NCBI RefSeq assembly: GCF_040529045.1
Contig: NZ_CP131914.1
Location: 790,501-854,500, forward strand
Direction: 5' to 3'
DNA from: Xanthomonas indica
Lineage (GTDB): Bacteria > Pseudomonadota > Gammaproteobacteria > Xanthomonadales > Xanthomonadaceae
Length of the DNA stretch: 64,000 bases
Each line of letters begins with the position of its first letter. The first letter of the stretch is position 1. The position numbers and the translations under genes are program-made. Below the pieces are notes generated by a model that worked only from the letters and a program-made list of their open reading frames with translations, was not told the origin of the DNA and ran no database searches. Of this stretch, positions 38,138 through 47,910 are shown piece after piece.

Positions 38138-39994
38138 ATGACCTCCCTGGACACCACCGCGATGCCGTCGCTCCCGGACCTGCTGGCGGCGCTGGAGGCC
38201 GGCCAGGCACAGACGCTCGAACACGGTGCCCGCGCCTACCTGCGGCAGCACCCGGACGATGTGCTGGCCAGCAGCCTGCTGGCGATGAGCCTGCAGATGC
38301 AGGGCCAGCCGGCGCCGGCCGCCGCCGTGTACCGCAGGCTGGCCGAGCGCGAACCGCACGAGGTCGCGCACTGGAACAACCTCGGCACGGCGTTGCGCGA
38401 AGCCGGCGAACCCGGCCCGGCAGGCGAGGCCTATCTGCGCGCCTGCGCGCTGGCGCCGGACGATCCGCTGCCGCACCACAACCTGGGCCTGCTGGCGATG
38501 GACGCCGGCGACTACGCCGCGGCCCGCGAACACCTGCTCGATGCGCACGCGCTGGCGCCGCAGGCGCCGCCGCTGTGCGTGCACGCGGCGATGGCCTGCC
38601 ACGAATGCGGCGACTTCCAGCGCGTGCAGGCGCTGATCGCCGGCTGGCGGCAGTGGCCGCCGCTGGACCCGGACACCACCGTGGAGCTGGCTTGGCTGTT
38701 GTCGCAGGGCGGCGAGACCGATGCGGCCTGCGGGCTGTTGCGCGCCTGCGCCGAGGGGCCGATGGCGCAGCCGGCCCGGGCCTGGTCGCGGTTGGTGCTG
38801 GTGCTCGAACGCGCCAACCGCTTGCCGCAGGCGCGGGAGGCCGCCGCGCAGCTGCCGCCGCCGGAGCGGATCGACGACCCCGACGTGCGCCAGGACGCCA
38901 GCAATGCGCTGGCGGTGCTGGCCATGCGCGATGGCCACTGGCCGCAGGCGCATGCGCTGCTGCGCGGGCTGCTGGCCACCGGCAGCGCGGTGGACCGGCG
39001 CAAGCAGAGCAACCTGTTCTTCGCCCTGGCGCGGGTCTGCGATCGCCTGGGCCTGTACGACCAAGCGCTGGACGCCTGCGCGCAGGGCCATGCCGGCCAG
39101 GTCGAGGGCCTGGCCGCACTGGTGCCGGAACTGGCGGCGGCGGATGCGCCGCCGCTGCCGGTCGCACGGCATCGCTGGGATCCGGCGCGCCATGCCGCGG
39201 CGCGGCCGGTGACGGCGCCGGCCATGCTGGATTCGCCGATCTTCGTGGTCGGCTTCCCGCGCTCGGGCACCACCTTGCTGGAGCAGATGCTCGACGCCCA
39301 CCCGCAACTGGTGGCGATGGACGAGCGGCCGTTCCTGCAGGGGCTGGCCGATCGCCTGGAGGCGCGCGGCGTGGCCTGGCCGGACGGACTGGGCGAGCTC
39401 GACGATGCCGCCTGCGACGCGCTGCGCGCCGAGTACTGGCAGGCGGTGCGCGGGGTGGTGCAACTGCAGCCGGGCCAGCGCCTGATCGACAAGAACCCGC
39501 TGAACCTGCTGCGCCTGCCGCTGATCCGGCGCCTGTTCCCGGAGGCGCCGGTGATCCTGGCGCTGCGCCATCCCTGCGACGTGTTGCTGAGCTGCTACAT
39601 GCAGGCGTTCCGCTCGCCGGCCTTCGCCCTGCTATGCGCCAGCCTGCCACGGCTGGCCCGCGGCTATGCCGACGCGATGGACTTCTGGCTGTATCACGCC
39701 GCCCTGCTGCAGCCGCGCACGCTGGAGTTGCGCTACGAGGACCTGGTCGCCGACCCGCAGGCGCAGGTGGCGCGCCTGGGGCAGTTCCTGCAACTGCCGC
39801 AACCGGAGCAACTGCTGGAGTACCAGCGGCATGCACAAGGCAAGGGCTTCATCAGCACGCCGAGCTATGCGCAGGTGGTGGAAGGCATCAACCGCAAGGC
39901 CCTGGACCGCTGGCACGCCTACCGGGACGCCTTCGCGCCGGTGCTGCCGGTGCTGCAACCGTTCCTGGATCGCTGGGACTACGCCGGCGGTTGA
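38138..39994 (+). CDS. TPR-sulfotransferase
   Basis: 618 residues, soluble. The first 330 residues are TPR-like helical repeats (AHWNNLGTALREAGEPGPAG; PHHNLGLLAMDAGDYAAARE). The C-terminal half is a PAPS-dependent sulfotransferase domain: 5'-phosphosulfate loop VVGFPRSGTTLLEQML near residue 370, IDKNPLNLLRLPLIRRLFP, the 3'-phosphate segment LALRHPCDVLLSCYMQAF near residue 475, and LRYEDLVADPQAQV near 530. It would transfer sulfate from PAPS to an unknown acceptor. The next two genes are a TonB receptor and a 2OG oxygenase; a TPR-sulfotransferase beside a TonB receptor is a recurring arrangement in xanthomonads and alphaproteobacteria. It begins 122 bases after the kinase. Confidence 0.88.
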   Translation: MTSLDTTAMPSLPDLLAALEAGQAQTLEHGARAYLRQHPDDVLASSLLAMSLQMQGQPAPAAAVYRRLAEREPHEVAHWNNLGTALREAGEPGPAGEAYLRACALAPDDPLPHHNLGLLAMDAGDYAAAREHLLDAHALAPQAPPLCVHAAMACHECGDFQRVQALIAGWRQWPPLDPDTTVELAWLLSQGGETDAACGLLRACAEGPMAQPARAWSRLVLVLERANRLPQAREAAAQLPPPERIDDPDVRQDASNALAVLAMRDGHWPQAHALLRGLLATGSAVDRRKQSNLFFALARVCDRLGLYDQALDACAQGHAGQVEGLAALVPELAAADAPPLPVARHRWDPARHAAARPVTAPAMLDSPIFVVGFPRSGTTLLEQMLDAHPQLVAMDERPFLQGLADRLEARGVAWPDGLGELDDAACDALRAEYWQAVRGVVQLQPGQRLIDKNPLNLLRLPLIRRLFPEAPVILALRHPCDVLLSCYMQAFRSPAFALLCASLPRLARGYADAMDFWLYHAALLQPRTLELRYEDLVADPQAQVARLGQFLQLPQPEQLLEYQRHAQGKGFISTPSYAQVVEGINRKALDRWHAYRDAFAPVLPVLQPFLDRWDYAGG

Positions 39995-40274
39995 GTCGCG
40001 TGCGCTTGTCTGAACCGTTCCCGTCTGCCGGTTGAACGGCAAAAACGCAGTGCGCGTTGCACCCGGTTGTAGCGGCGTTTTTGTCAGCCGCTGGCGCACG
40101 CCGGCACACCGAAACAACACCCTTCTTATAAAAAACTAACAAGTGCCTGACGGTCCCGTAATGGACCGCTGGCCCGAGGCATCCATTTCACCCGCCGCGC
40201 CTTCGGTGCGTTCGGGACGTTCGCGCGCGGCGCACAGTGCCGGCGCTTGTCGCACATCACACGAGGTCTTCCCG

Positions 40275-43031
40275 ATGTCCGTAGCAAAGAACAGACTCGC
40301 TCACGCCGTTTGCCTGGCCATGGCGACGCTTCCCGCCACGCTCTACGCGCAGAGCGCTGCACCGGCGGCGTCCGCGTCCGGCGATGCGCCGGTGACCCTG
40401 GACAAGCTGACCGTCACCGGTTCGCTGGTGCGTCGCGTGGATGTGGAGACCGCCAGCCCGGTCGCCGTGGTCGATCGCCAGCAGATCCAGCAGAGCGGCA
40501 AGCAGACCCTGGGCGACCTGTTGCAGGCGCTGCCCGGCATCGCCGGCGCCGCGACCAACCCGCAGGTCAACAATGGCGGCGGCGACGGCGCCTCGACCAT
40601 CTCGCTGCGCGGCCTTGGCGACCAGCGCACGCTGATCCTGATCGACGGCCACCGCATCCAGAACAACGACGTCAACTCGATCCCGGCCAACATGATCGAC
40701 CATGTCGAAGTGCTGAAGGTCGGCGCCTCGGCGATGTACGGCTCCGACGCGATCGGCGGCGTGGTCAACTTCATCCTGCGCAAGAACTTCGAAGGCGGCG
40801 AAGTCTCCGCCAACTACGGCCAGACCAGCCGCGGCGACGGCGCGCGCCAGGGCGGCAGCTTCACCTTCGGCAAGACCTGGGACCGCGGCAACGTCGTGGT
40901 CGGCCTGGACTACAACAAGCAGAAGGACGTCTCCAGCGCCAACCGCGCGTTCTCCAAGTACGCGATGTACCTGTCCAGCGGCAGCGTCTACAAGGGCGGT
41001 TCCAGCCGCACGCCCAGCGGCTACTACAAGCTGCCGGCGGCGACCCTGGCGGCCAACGGCTGCAGCGCCAACGGCGCGCTGACCAGCAACGGCAGCGGCG
41101 GCTACAAGTGCTACAGCGCCTCGGCCGACGCCTACAACTACCAGGCGGAGAACCTGCTGCTGACCCCGCAGCAGCGCGTCGGCGGCTTCGTGCTCGGCAG
41201 CTTCAACATCACCGACTCCATGCAGGCGTACGTCAACGCCTACCACAACCACACCATGTCGAACTTCGCGATCGCGCCGCTGCCGTTCGACGCGCAGAAC
41301 GACGGCATCACCATCGCCGCCAACAACCCGTACAACCCGTTCGGCGTGGAATTCGGCCCCAACGGCTACGAGTTCCGTTCGCGCTTCACCACCCTGGGCC
41401 AGCGCGAAGGCTTCTACGACACCGCCACCGACCAGGACGTGATCGGCCTGAAGGGCGGCATCGGCGACAGCAGTTGGGTGTGGGACACCAACTTCAACTA
41501 CGGTCACTATCGCCAGCGCAACTGGAGCCACGGCTACGTCGACTACGCCGCGCTGCAGAGCGCGATCGACAGCGGGCAGGTCAACATCTTCGACCAGAAC
41601 AACGCCAACACCATCGCCTGGCTGAAGAGCAACGAATCGATTCCGCGCCAGGAAACCACCACCATCATGCGCCAGTGGGAAGCCAGCGCCAACGGTAGCC
41701 TGTGGGAGATGCCGGCCGGCGCCGCGCAGCTGGCGGTGGGCGCGCTGTACCGCAAGGAGAGCCTGAACTCCACGGTGTCGGCCAATGCGCTGATCAACAG
41801 CGACAACACCTGCGCGGTCTCCTCCGAAGCGTGCTCCTCGCCGCTGAGCGGCAGCTTCAACGTCAAGGAGGCGTACGCCCAGCTGTTCGTGCCGGTGCTG
41901 GAGCAGTCCTCCCCGGTCGGCGCGCTCAACCTGACCCTGAGCGACCGCTACTCCGACTACAGCAGCGTGCGCTCGGGCAACAACAGCGCCTCGTTCCAGG
42001 TGGAATGGCGTCCGATCCACGACCTGATGGTGCGCGGCACCGCGGCGCAGGTGTTCCGTGCGCCGACGATCAGCGACATCTACCAGGGCCCGACCGCCGA
42101 CTCGCCGAACTTCGTCGATCCGTGCATCGGCTACAGCGGCAGCGGCCACGCCAATGCCTGCGCCGGCGTGCCGGCCGGCTGGAACGGCTCGGGCCTGTCG
42201 CAGACCAACGGCATCGTGTCCGGGTCCAGCTATGTCGGTTATCAGCTCAAGCCGGAGAAGGGCACCTCCTTCGACTACGGCCTGGTCTACAGCCCCGAGT
42301 ACGTGCCGGGCCTGTCGGTCAACCTCGACTGGTGGAAGGTCAAGCTCAACGACCTGATCCAGTCGATCTCCGCGCAGACCGTGGCCGACCTCTGCTACAA
42401 CGACGACAACAGCCCGTACTGCAGCTACATCCACCGCTACGGCGCGGGTACCGTCAGCGCCGGCAACATCAACTACATCCAGACGCCGGTCGTGAACATC
42501 GGCAAGCTCAACACCCAGGGCATCGACCTCGGCGCCAACTACGTGCTGCCGGAGACCGCGTTCGGCAAGTTCACCGTGGCCGTGGACAGCACCTACCTGC
42601 ACCGCTACGACATCGACACCGGAGACACGGTGGTGCACATGGCCGGCCGCTACAACTCGTCCTACGGCAACTACACGCACTGGCGCGCGCACGCCCAGGT
42701 CGGCTGGAAGCTGGGCAACTGGGATGCGAGCTGGACCACCCGCTGGATCGGCAAGGTGCAGGTCGGCAGTGGCGACCTGAGCCAGAACATGTCCGCCGAT
42801 GCGGCGTTCAAGGGCGTGGTGCTGGACTACGGCAGCTACATGTACCACAACCTGCAGGTGGGCTACGACATGGCCGGGGCCAACCTGCGCCTGGACCTGG
42901 GCGTGGACAACCTGACCAACAAGCAGCCGCCGGTCATGTACCAGAACAACGTGTTGAACGCGAACACCGACGTGAGCACCTACGACACGCTCGGCCGCTA
43001 CTACTGGATGCGGGCCACCTACCGCTTCTGA
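40275..43031 (+). CDS. TonB-dependent outer-membrane receptor
   Basis: 918 residues. Signal peptide about 1-26 (ending LYAQ), Ala-rich linker, plug domain with LDKLTVTGSLVRR as the TonB-box region and TLGDLLQALPGIAG, SLRGLGDQRTLILIDGHRI, VLKVGASAMYGSDAIGGVVN. The remainder is a 22-strand barrel, ending with aromatic YRF. Family: receptors for large or scarce ligands. The motif set (GSxxRR, LIDGHR) is that of the very large xanthomonad/caulobacter TBDT family without a known ligand. ATG 40275 was chosen because it gives the signal peptide; upstream in-frame sequence from 40143 is not convincing. Loop regions contain several Cys pairs (for example CAVSSEAC). Confidence 0.92.
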   Translation: MSVAKNRLAHAVCLAMATLPATLYAQSAAPAASASGDAPVTLDKLTVTGSLVRRVDVETASPVAVVDRQQIQQSGKQTLGDLLQALPGIAGAATNPQVNNGGGDGASTISLRGLGDQRTLILIDGHRIQNNDVNSIPANMIDHVEVLKVGASAMYGSDAIGGVVNFILRKNFEGGEVSANYGQTSRGDGARQGGSFTFGKTWDRGNVVVGLDYNKQKDVSSANRAFSKYAMYLSSGSVYKGGSSRTPSGYYKLPAATLAANGCSANGALTSNGSGGYKCYSASADAYNYQAENLLLTPQQRVGGFVLGSFNITDSMQAYVNAYHNHTMSNFAIAPLPFDAQNDGITIAANNPYNPFGVEFGPNGYEFRSRFTTLGQREGFYDTATDQDVIGLKGGIGDSSWVWDTNFNYGHYRQRNWSHGYVDYAALQSAIDSGQVNIFDQNNANTIAWLKSNESIPRQETTTIMRQWEASANGSLWEMPAGAAQLAVGALYRKESLNSTVSANALINSDNTCAVSSEACSSPLSGSFNVKEAYAQLFVPVLEQSSPVGALNLTLSDRYSDYSSVRSGNNSASFQVEWRPIHDLMVRGTAAQVFRAPTISDIYQGPTADSPNFVDPCIGYSGSGHANACAGVPAGWNGSGLSQTNGIVSGSSYVGYQLKPEKGTSFDYGLVYSPEYVPGLSVNLDWWKVKLNDLIQSISAQTVADLCYNDDNSPYCSYIHRYGAGTVSAGNINYIQTPVVNIGKLNTQGIDLGANYVLPETAFGKFTVAVDSTYLHRYDIDTGDTVVHMAGRYNSSYGNYTHWRAHAQVGWKLGNWDASWTTRWIGKVQVGSGDLSQNMSADAAFKGVVLDYGSYMYHNLQVGYDMAGANLRLDLGVDNLTNKQPPVMYQNNVLNANTDVSTYDTLGRYYWMRATYRF

Positions 43032-43037
43032 GTGGAG

Positions 43038-43069
43038 CCGGCGCCGCCCGCACACGCGGGCGGCGCCGG
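43038..43069 (+). terminator. strong hairpin after the TonB receptor gene
   Basis: A 13-bp perfect GC-rich stem (43038-43050 with 43057-43069) and 6-base loop 7 bases after the stop codon; no T run. Confidence 0.55.
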
Positions 43070-43080
43070 AGCGTGCGACA

Positions 43081-43108
43081 CGGCGCGCCCCTCCGGGCGC
43101 GCCGTTCT
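43081..43108 (+). terminator. second hairpin, followed by TTCTG
   Basis: CGGCGCGCCC pairs perfectly with GGGCGCGCCG around CTCC (43081-43104), followed by TTCTG. With the preceding stem it may separate the receptor transcript from the oxygenase gene, whose start is 19 bases further on. Confidence 0.5.
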
Positions 43109-43122
43109 GCTGCGGGGGCAGC

Positions 43123-43716
43123 ATGCCGATGTGCCTGAACCACACCGACCTGCGCCACTACGTCCGCGTCTACGACGGGGCACTGGAGCCGGGCTTCTGC
43201 GCGCAACTGATCGCGCAATTCGAACACAGCGCCGCCCAGCACAGCCGCAATGGCGCCGGCCAGCGCGCCGGGCTGGACGACAGCGCCTGGACCGAACTCA
43301 ACGTCACCCGTCTCGCCGATCCCGCGTTCCAGGGCTTTTTCATCGAGCAGGTGCGCGCGGCGCTGGCCCGCTACAACGCCGAGCTCGGGCTGTCCGCCGA
43401 AGTGCCGTGGCGCCCACGCCTGGCCGACCTGCGGATCAAGCGCTACCGCGCCGATGCCGGCGAACGCTTCCAGCCGCACTTCGACGCCTGCGACGCGGAG
43501 ACCGGCCGCTACCTGGTGTTCCTGTGGTACCTCAACGACGTGGCCGAGGGCGGGCATACCCGCTTCCTCGACCTGGACCTGGAGGTCGCCCCGCGCGCCG
43601 GGCGCCTGCTGGTGTTCCCGCCGTACTGGATGTTCCTGCACGCCGGCCTGCCGCCGCGCAGCGGCGACAAGTACATCCTGTCCACCTATCTCGAATTCAC
43701 CGCCAAGCCGGCCTGA
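43123..43716 (+). CDS. 2-oxoglutarate/Fe(II)-dependent oxygenase (prolyl-hydroxylase-like)
   Basis: 197 residues, cytoplasmic. The double-stranded beta-helix iron site is visible: His119 and Asp121 in RFQPHFDACD, His173 in MFLHAGLPP, and the 2-oxoglutarate-binding basic residue Lys183 in SGDKYILSTYLEF. LVFLWYLNDVAEGGHTRF is the usual strand pair of P4H-like members. It would hydroxylate an unknown protein, peptide or small molecule. Third gene of the sulfotransferase / TonB receptor / oxygenase group. Confidence 0.87.
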   Translation: MPMCLNHTDLRHYVRVYDGALEPGFCAQLIAQFEHSAAQHSRNGAGQRAGLDDSAWTELNVTRLADPAFQGFFIEQVRAALARYNAELGLSAEVPWRPRLADLRIKRYRADAGERFQPHFDACDAETGRYLVFLWYLNDVAEGGHTRFLDLDLEVAPRAGRLLVFPPYWMFLHAGLPPRSGDKYILSTYLEFTAKPA

Positions 43717-43808
43717 CCCAGGACGCCGTCAATGCGGGATGGGCACGCACGTCACCGCACATCCCCACTCCCGAATCCCGAATCCCGGCCGCACCAGCGC
43801 CCCGTCGA

Positions 43809-44384
43809 TCAACCTGCACCATGCAGATGCTCGAACAGGATGGTGCTGCCGATCGCGATCAGCAGCGCGCCGCCGACGATCTCGGCGCGCTTGCCGGCGA
43901 GCGTGCCGAGCGCGCGGCCGAGCATGATGCCCAGGGTGACCATGGTCAGCGTGCACAGGCCGATGATCGCCGCGACCTCGACGATGTTCACGTCGAGGAA
44001 GGCCAGGCCGACGCCGACCGCCATCGCGTCGATGCTGGTGGCAAAGCCGGTGGCGGCCAGGTTCCAGAAGCCGTGGCGCTTGGGCGCGGCGTCCTCGGGC
44101 GCGTCGGTCTCCGGCTTGAGGCCGGCGACGATCATGTGCACGCCCAGCGCGCCGAGCAGGCCGAAGGCGATCCAGTGGTCGAAGGCGACCACGTACTTGG
44201 CCGCGGCCTGGCCCAGCGCCCAGCCCAGCGCCGGGGTCAGCGCCTCGATGCAGCCGAAGATCAGGCCGGCGCGCAGCGCATCGGCCCAGCGCGGCCGCTG
44301 CATCGCCGCGCCCTTGCCGACCGCCGCGGCGAAGGCGTCGGTCGACATGGCGATGCCGAGCAGCAGAATCGAAAGAAACGACAT
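43809..44384 (-). CDS. mntP: MntP manganese efflux pump
   Basis: 191 residues with six membrane helices in two repeats. The family motifs [17 protein letters not shown] (first helix, conserved Asp) and [19 protein letters not shown] (fourth helix, conserved Asp) are present, as is the pattern [14 protein letters not shown]. It exports Mn2+ and protects against manganese excess. ATG 44384 follows a leader carrying a yybP-ykoY element, the known Mn2+-sensing riboswitch, so expression should rise with Mn2+. The gene is convergent with the oxygenase gene and divergent from the valine operon. Confidence 0.93.
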   Translation of the reverse strand: MSFLSILLLGIAMSTDAFAAAVGKGAAMQRPRWADALRAGLIFGCIEALTPALGWALGQAAAKYVVAFDHWIAFGLLGALGVHMIVAGLKPETDAPEDAAPKRHGFWNLAATGFATSIDAMAVGVGLAFLDVNIVEVAAIIGLCTLTMVTLGIMLGRALGTLAGKRAEIVGGALLIAIGSTILFEHLHGAG

Positions 44385-44439
44385 GGGGAACCGTACCGGG
44401 ACAGGCGACAACGACGAGCGCGCGCGCCCGGCCGTCGCC

Positions 44440-44570
44440 TTGCGCACTCGCCGCTGGTCTCGCCAACCGAACTGGCTGCCCGTACCACGGCGCATCGGCC
44501 GAGTCTGTTGATACGGGCGCTGTCCGCACCGGGCGGACAGCAGGCTACTCCCCAAGGGGACGCGCAGTCT
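44440..44570 (-). promoter_or_regulatory. yybP-ykoY manganese riboswitch of mntP
   Basis: On the minus strand the leader contains CCTTGGGGAGTAGCCTGC (GGGGAGTAGC at 44553-44544) followed by hairpins, CAACAGACTCGG, and GGCGAGACC (GAGACC at 44461-44456). These are the two conserved loops that dock to form the Mn2+ site in yybP-ykoY RNAs. The element lies about 60-170 bases upstream of the mntP ATG; ends are approximate. Confidence 0.88.
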
Positions 44571-44881
44571 AACAGTCGCCAACTGCAGCGAACATCCCTG
44601 GAACGCACGCGAACCTGCAGCTTCTCTTCTTAGCATCGGCTATAGCGGCACGTGCTGGCGGGCGTCCCGTGCGGGACGTCGCGGCGGCCAGGTGCGGCGG
44701 CGATCGTGCGGCGCGCTGGATGTTGTCGCTGCGTCCTGTACACGCCTGTCGTGCACGCCCGTCGCTGCGGGCGACCGTCGCTTCTGCGCTGTCGGCATTC
44801 GTGCGCTGCGTGCCGGCGCCCACACCGCGCGCTGCGCTGCAGCGTGTTGCCGCCGCCGCGGCGCGACTACACTGGCCACGC
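44571..44881. other. spacer between two divergent riboswitch leaders
   Basis: No gene supported; the GC-rich frames here are not protein-like. It must hold the mntP promoter on the minus strand and the mmsA-operon promoter on the plus strand. Confidence 0.6.
44847..44873 (+). promoter_or_regulatory. possible promoter for the B12 riboswitch operon
   Basis: TTGCCG (44847-44852) and TACACT (44868-44873) are separated by 15 bases; transcription would begin just before the riboswitch at about 44884. Spacing is short, so this is tentative. Confidence 0.35.
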
Positions 44882-44883
44882 TT

Positions 44884-45056
44884 CAGGTGCCTGGTCGTCG
44901 CAAGATGCGCCGGGTGAAACGGGAAGCCGGTCCGATGCCGGCGCTGCCCCCGCAACGGTAGGCGAGAACACCCGACAACAGACCACTGCGCAAGCGGGAA
45001 GGTGTCGGGGTAATGCGATCGCGCATTGCTCGCAAGCCCGGAGACCGGCCTGACGC
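44884..45056 (+). promoter_or_regulatory. cobalamin riboswitch
   Basis: All classic B12-element blocks are present in order: GTGCCTGG at the start, CGGGTGAAACGGGAAGCCGG (44911-44930), TCCGATGCCGGCGCTGCCCC CGCAACGGTA split over 44931-44960 (the B12 box with CCCGCAAC), and AAGCCCGGAGACCGGCCTGA (45033-45052). B12 elements normally lower expression of the downstream gene when adenosylcobalamin is plentiful. The next gene, 140 bases on, is mmsA, an unusual target; the only open frame directly downstream on this strand is that operon. Confidence 0.93.
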
Positions 45057-45196
45057 GGACGTCCTGCGACGTTCTTTCTCGGGTGTTGCGGTGGGCAACC
45101 TGACGAGCCGAACGACGTCGGGGCCCTGCGCCGCGCGTTCGCTTGTCCTGTCCATCGCCGCCCGCCCGGTGGTGATGCGATGAGGAGACAGGACCC

Positions 45197-46720
45197 GTGA
45201 ACCAGATGACCCGGACCCGCGCCGAGGTGGCGACCGTCAAGCTCTTGATCGACGGCGCGTTCGTCGAATCCAGCAGCAGCCAATGGCGCGAGGTGGTCGA
45301 TCCGGCGACCCAGGACGTGCTCGCACGCGTGCCCTTCGCCACCGTCGCGGAAGTCGACGCCGCCGTGGCCGCCGCGCAACGCGCGTTCGCCAGCTGGCGC
45401 AAGACGCCGATCGGCGTCCGCGCGCGGATCTTCCTCACCTACCAGCAGCTGATCCGGGCGCACATGGGCGAGCTGGCGGCGATCCTCACCCGCGAGCAGG
45501 GCAAGACCCTGGCCGACGCGGAAGGCGATGTCTTCCGCGGCCTGGAAGTGGTGGAACAGGCCGCGGCGATCGGCAACCTGCAACTGGGCGAACTGGCCAA
45601 CAACGTCGCCAACGGCGTGGATACCTACACGCTGCTGCAGCCGCTGGGCGTGTGCGCCGGCATCACCCCGTTCAATTTCCCGGCGATGATTCCGCTGTGG
45701 ATGTTCCCGATGGCCATCGCCACCGGCAACACCTTCGTGCTCAAGCCGTCCGAGCAGGATCCGCTGGTGACCATGCGGCTGGTCGAACTGGCCTTGCAGG
45801 CGGGCGTGCCCAAGGGCGTGCTGAACGTCGTCCATGGCGGCGCCGAGGTGGTCGATGCACTGTGCGACCACGCCGACATCAAGGCGCTGTCGTTCGTCGG
45901 CTCCACCAAGGTCGGCACCCACGTGTACCAGCGCGCGGCGCTGGCCGGCAAACGCGTGCAATGCATGATGGGCGCCAAGAACCACGCGGTGGTGTTGCCG
46001 GATGCGCCGCGCGCGCAGACCCTCGACGCGCTGGTGGGCGCGGCCTTCGGCGCCGCCGGCCAGCGTTGCATGGCAGCCTCGACGGTGGTGCTGGTCGGCG
46101 AGGCGCAGCAGTGGATTCCCGACCTGGTGGCCAGGGCGCAGACACTGAAGGTCAACGCCGGCAGCGAACCCGGCACCGACCTGGGCCCGGTGATCTCGCG
46201 CAGCGCGCGCGAGCGCATCGAAGCGTTGATCGCCGCCGGCATCGCCGAGGGCGCGACGCTGGAACTGGACGGGCGCAACCCGACGGTGCCCGGTTTCGCG
46301 CACGGCAACTTCGTCGGCCCGACGATCTTCTCCGGGGTCGCACCGGGCATGCGCATCTACGACGAAGAGATCTTCGGCCCGGTGCTGGTGATCCTGGAGG
46401 CGGCCACGCTGGAGGACGCGATCGCCCTGGTCAACGCCAATCCGAACGGCAACGGCACGGCGCTGTTCACCCAATCCGGCGCCGCCGCACGCAGGTTCCA
46501 GGAGGAGATCGACGTCGGCCAGGTCGGCATCAACGTGCCGATCCCGGTGCCGGTGCCGCTGTTCTCCTTCACCGGGTCGCGCGCCTCCAAGCTCGGCGAC
46601 CTCGGCCCCTACGGCAAGCAGGCGGTGCAGTTCTACACGCAGACCAAGACCGTCACCGCGCGCTGGTTCGACGACGCCGGCGCCGGCCAGGGCGTCAACA
46701 CCACGATCCGCCTGTCGTGA
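45197..46720 (+). CDS. mmsA: methylmalonate-semialdehyde dehydrogenase (CoA-acylating)
   Basis: 507 residues. Converts methylmalonate semialdehyde, NAD+ and CoA to propionyl-CoA, the last step of valine breakdown. Family marks: [43 protein letters not shown] with catalytic Cys291, and [21 protein letters not shown], diagnostic of MmsA rather than other aldehyde dehydrogenases. The GTG at 45197 has GAGGAGAC upstream. It is the first gene of a six-gene overlapped operon behind a cobalamin riboswitch. Confidence 0.93.
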   Translation: MNQMTRTRAEVATVKLLIDGAFVESSSSQWREVVDPATQDVLARVPFATVAEVDAAVAAAQRAFASWRKTPIGVRARIFLTYQQLIRAHMGELAAILTREQGKTLADAEGDVFRGLEVVEQAAAIGNLQLGELANNVANGVDTYTLLQPLGVCAGITPFNFPAMIPLWMFPMAIATGNTFVLKPSEQDPLVTMRLVELALQAGVPKGVLNVVHGGAEVVDALCDHADIKALSFVGSTKVGTHVYQRAALAGKRVQCMMGAKNHAVVLPDAPRAQTLDALVGAAFGAAGQRCMAASTVVLVGEAQQWIPDLVARAQTLKVNAGSEPGTDLGPVISRSARERIEALIAAGIAEGATLELDGRNPTVPGFAHGNFVGPTIFSGVAPGMRIYDEEIFGPVLVILEAATLEDAIALVNANPNGNGTALFTQSGAAARRFQEEIDVGQVGINVPIPVPVPLFSFTGSRASKLGDLGPYGKQAVQFYTQTKTVTARWFDDAGAGQGVNTTIRLS

Positions 46721-47910
46721 TGGCCACGGCGATGCAGTGGCCGCTGGAGCAGCCGGCCGATGCCGGCCTGGACGAGGCGCAGCGCGCCTATCGCGAGGCC
46801 GCGCGCGGCTTCGCCCAGGCCGAACTGGCGCCGCACGCGGCGCGCTGGGATGCGGACGGGATCTTCCCGCGCGAGGCGATCGGCCGGGCCGGCGAACTCG
46901 GTTTCTGCGGCCTGTACGTGGACGAGGACGCCGGCGGCAGCGGACTGTCGCGCCTGGATGCGGCGATCGTGTTCGAGGAACTGGCCGCGGTCGATCCGTC
47001 CACCGCCGCCTTCATCAGCATCCACAACATGGCCACCTGGATGCTGACCCGTTTCGCCACGCCGGCGGTGCGCAAGGACTGGGGCGCGGCGCTGGCCAGC
47101 GGCCGCAAGCTGGCCTCGTACTGCCTGACCGAACCCGGCGCGGGGTCCGACGCGGCCGCGCTGAAGACCCGCGCGGTGCGCGATGGCGACGGCTACCGCA
47201 TCGACGGCAGCAAGGCCTTCATTTCCGGCGCCGGCGCGACCGACCTGCTGGTGGTGATGGCGCGCACCGGCGAGGACGGCGCGCGCGGCATCAGCGCCTT
47301 CGCGGTGCCGGCCGATGCGGCGGGAATCGGCTACGGGCGCAACGAGGACAAGCTGGGCTGGCACAGCCAGCCGACCCGCGCGGTGAGCTTCGACGGCGTG
47401 CGCGTGCCGCTGGCGCATCGCCTGGGCGAGGAGGGCGAGGGCTTCCGCATCGCGATGCGCGGCCTCGACGGCGGCCGCCTCAACATCGCCGCGTGCTCGC
47501 TGGGCGCGGGGCAGGGCGCGCTGGACGCGGCGCGGCGCTATCTGGGCGAGCGTCGCCAGTTCGGCAAGAAGCTCGCCGAGTTCCAGGCCCTGCAGTTCAC
47601 CCTGGCCGACATGGCCACGCAACTGGTCGCTGCGCGGCAGATGGTGCACACCGCTGCGCGCAAGCTCGATGCCGGCGCCCGCGATGCGACGGTGTGGTGC
47701 GCGATGGCCAAGCGCTTCGCCACCGATGCGGGCTTTTCGATCTGCAACGACGCGCTGCAGCTGCATGGCGGTTACGGCTACATCCGCGAGTATCCGGTCG
47801 AACGCCTGCTGCGCGACAGCCGCGTGCACCAGATCCTGGAGGGCACCAACGAAATCATGCGCGTGATCGTCGCGCGCCACCTGCTGAACACCGAAGAGGA
47901 ATTGCGATGA
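46720..47910 (+). CDS. acyl-CoA dehydrogenase, probably isobutyryl-CoA dehydrogenase
   Basis: 396 residues, FAD-dependent. The ATG overlaps the mmsA stop codon by one base (TGATG). Seen: SYCLTEPGAGSDAAALKTRA, the FAD and substrate region; ERRQFGKKLAEFQALQF; and LHGGYGYIREYPVERLLRDS followed by ILEGTNEIMRVIVARHLL, where the catalytic Glu of short-chain enzymes is in EGTNE. In the valine pathway this enzyme oxidises isobutyryl-CoA to methacrylyl-CoA; operon context gives the specificity. Confidence 0.9.
   Translation: MATAMQWPLEQPADAGLDEAQRAYREAARGFAQAELAPHAARWDADGIFPREAIGRAGELGFCGLYVDEDAGGSGLSRLDAAIVFEELAAVDPSTAAFISIHNMATWMLTRFATPAVRKDWGAALASGRKLASYCLTEPGAGSDAAALKTRAVRDGDGYRIDGSKAFISGAGATDLLVVMARTGEDGARGISAFAVPADAAGIGYGRNEDKLGWHSQPTRAVSFDGVRVPLAHRLGEEGEGFRIAMRGLDGGRLNIAACSLGAGQGALDAARRYLGERRQFGKKLAEFQALQFTLADMATQLVAARQMVHTAARKLDAGARDATVWCAMAKRFATDAGFSICNDALQLHGGYGYIREYPVERLLRDSRVHQILEGTNEIMRVIVARHLLNTEEELR

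Noticed and set aside
39995-40274. Search for a small peptide substrate gene between sulfotransferase and TonB receptor
   Set aside because: No short frame with start, ribosome site and plausible leader-plus-core was found.
44640-44961. Short plus-strand frames upstream of mmsA
   Set aside because: They overlap the cobalamin riboswitch and lack ribosome sites and protein-like composition.
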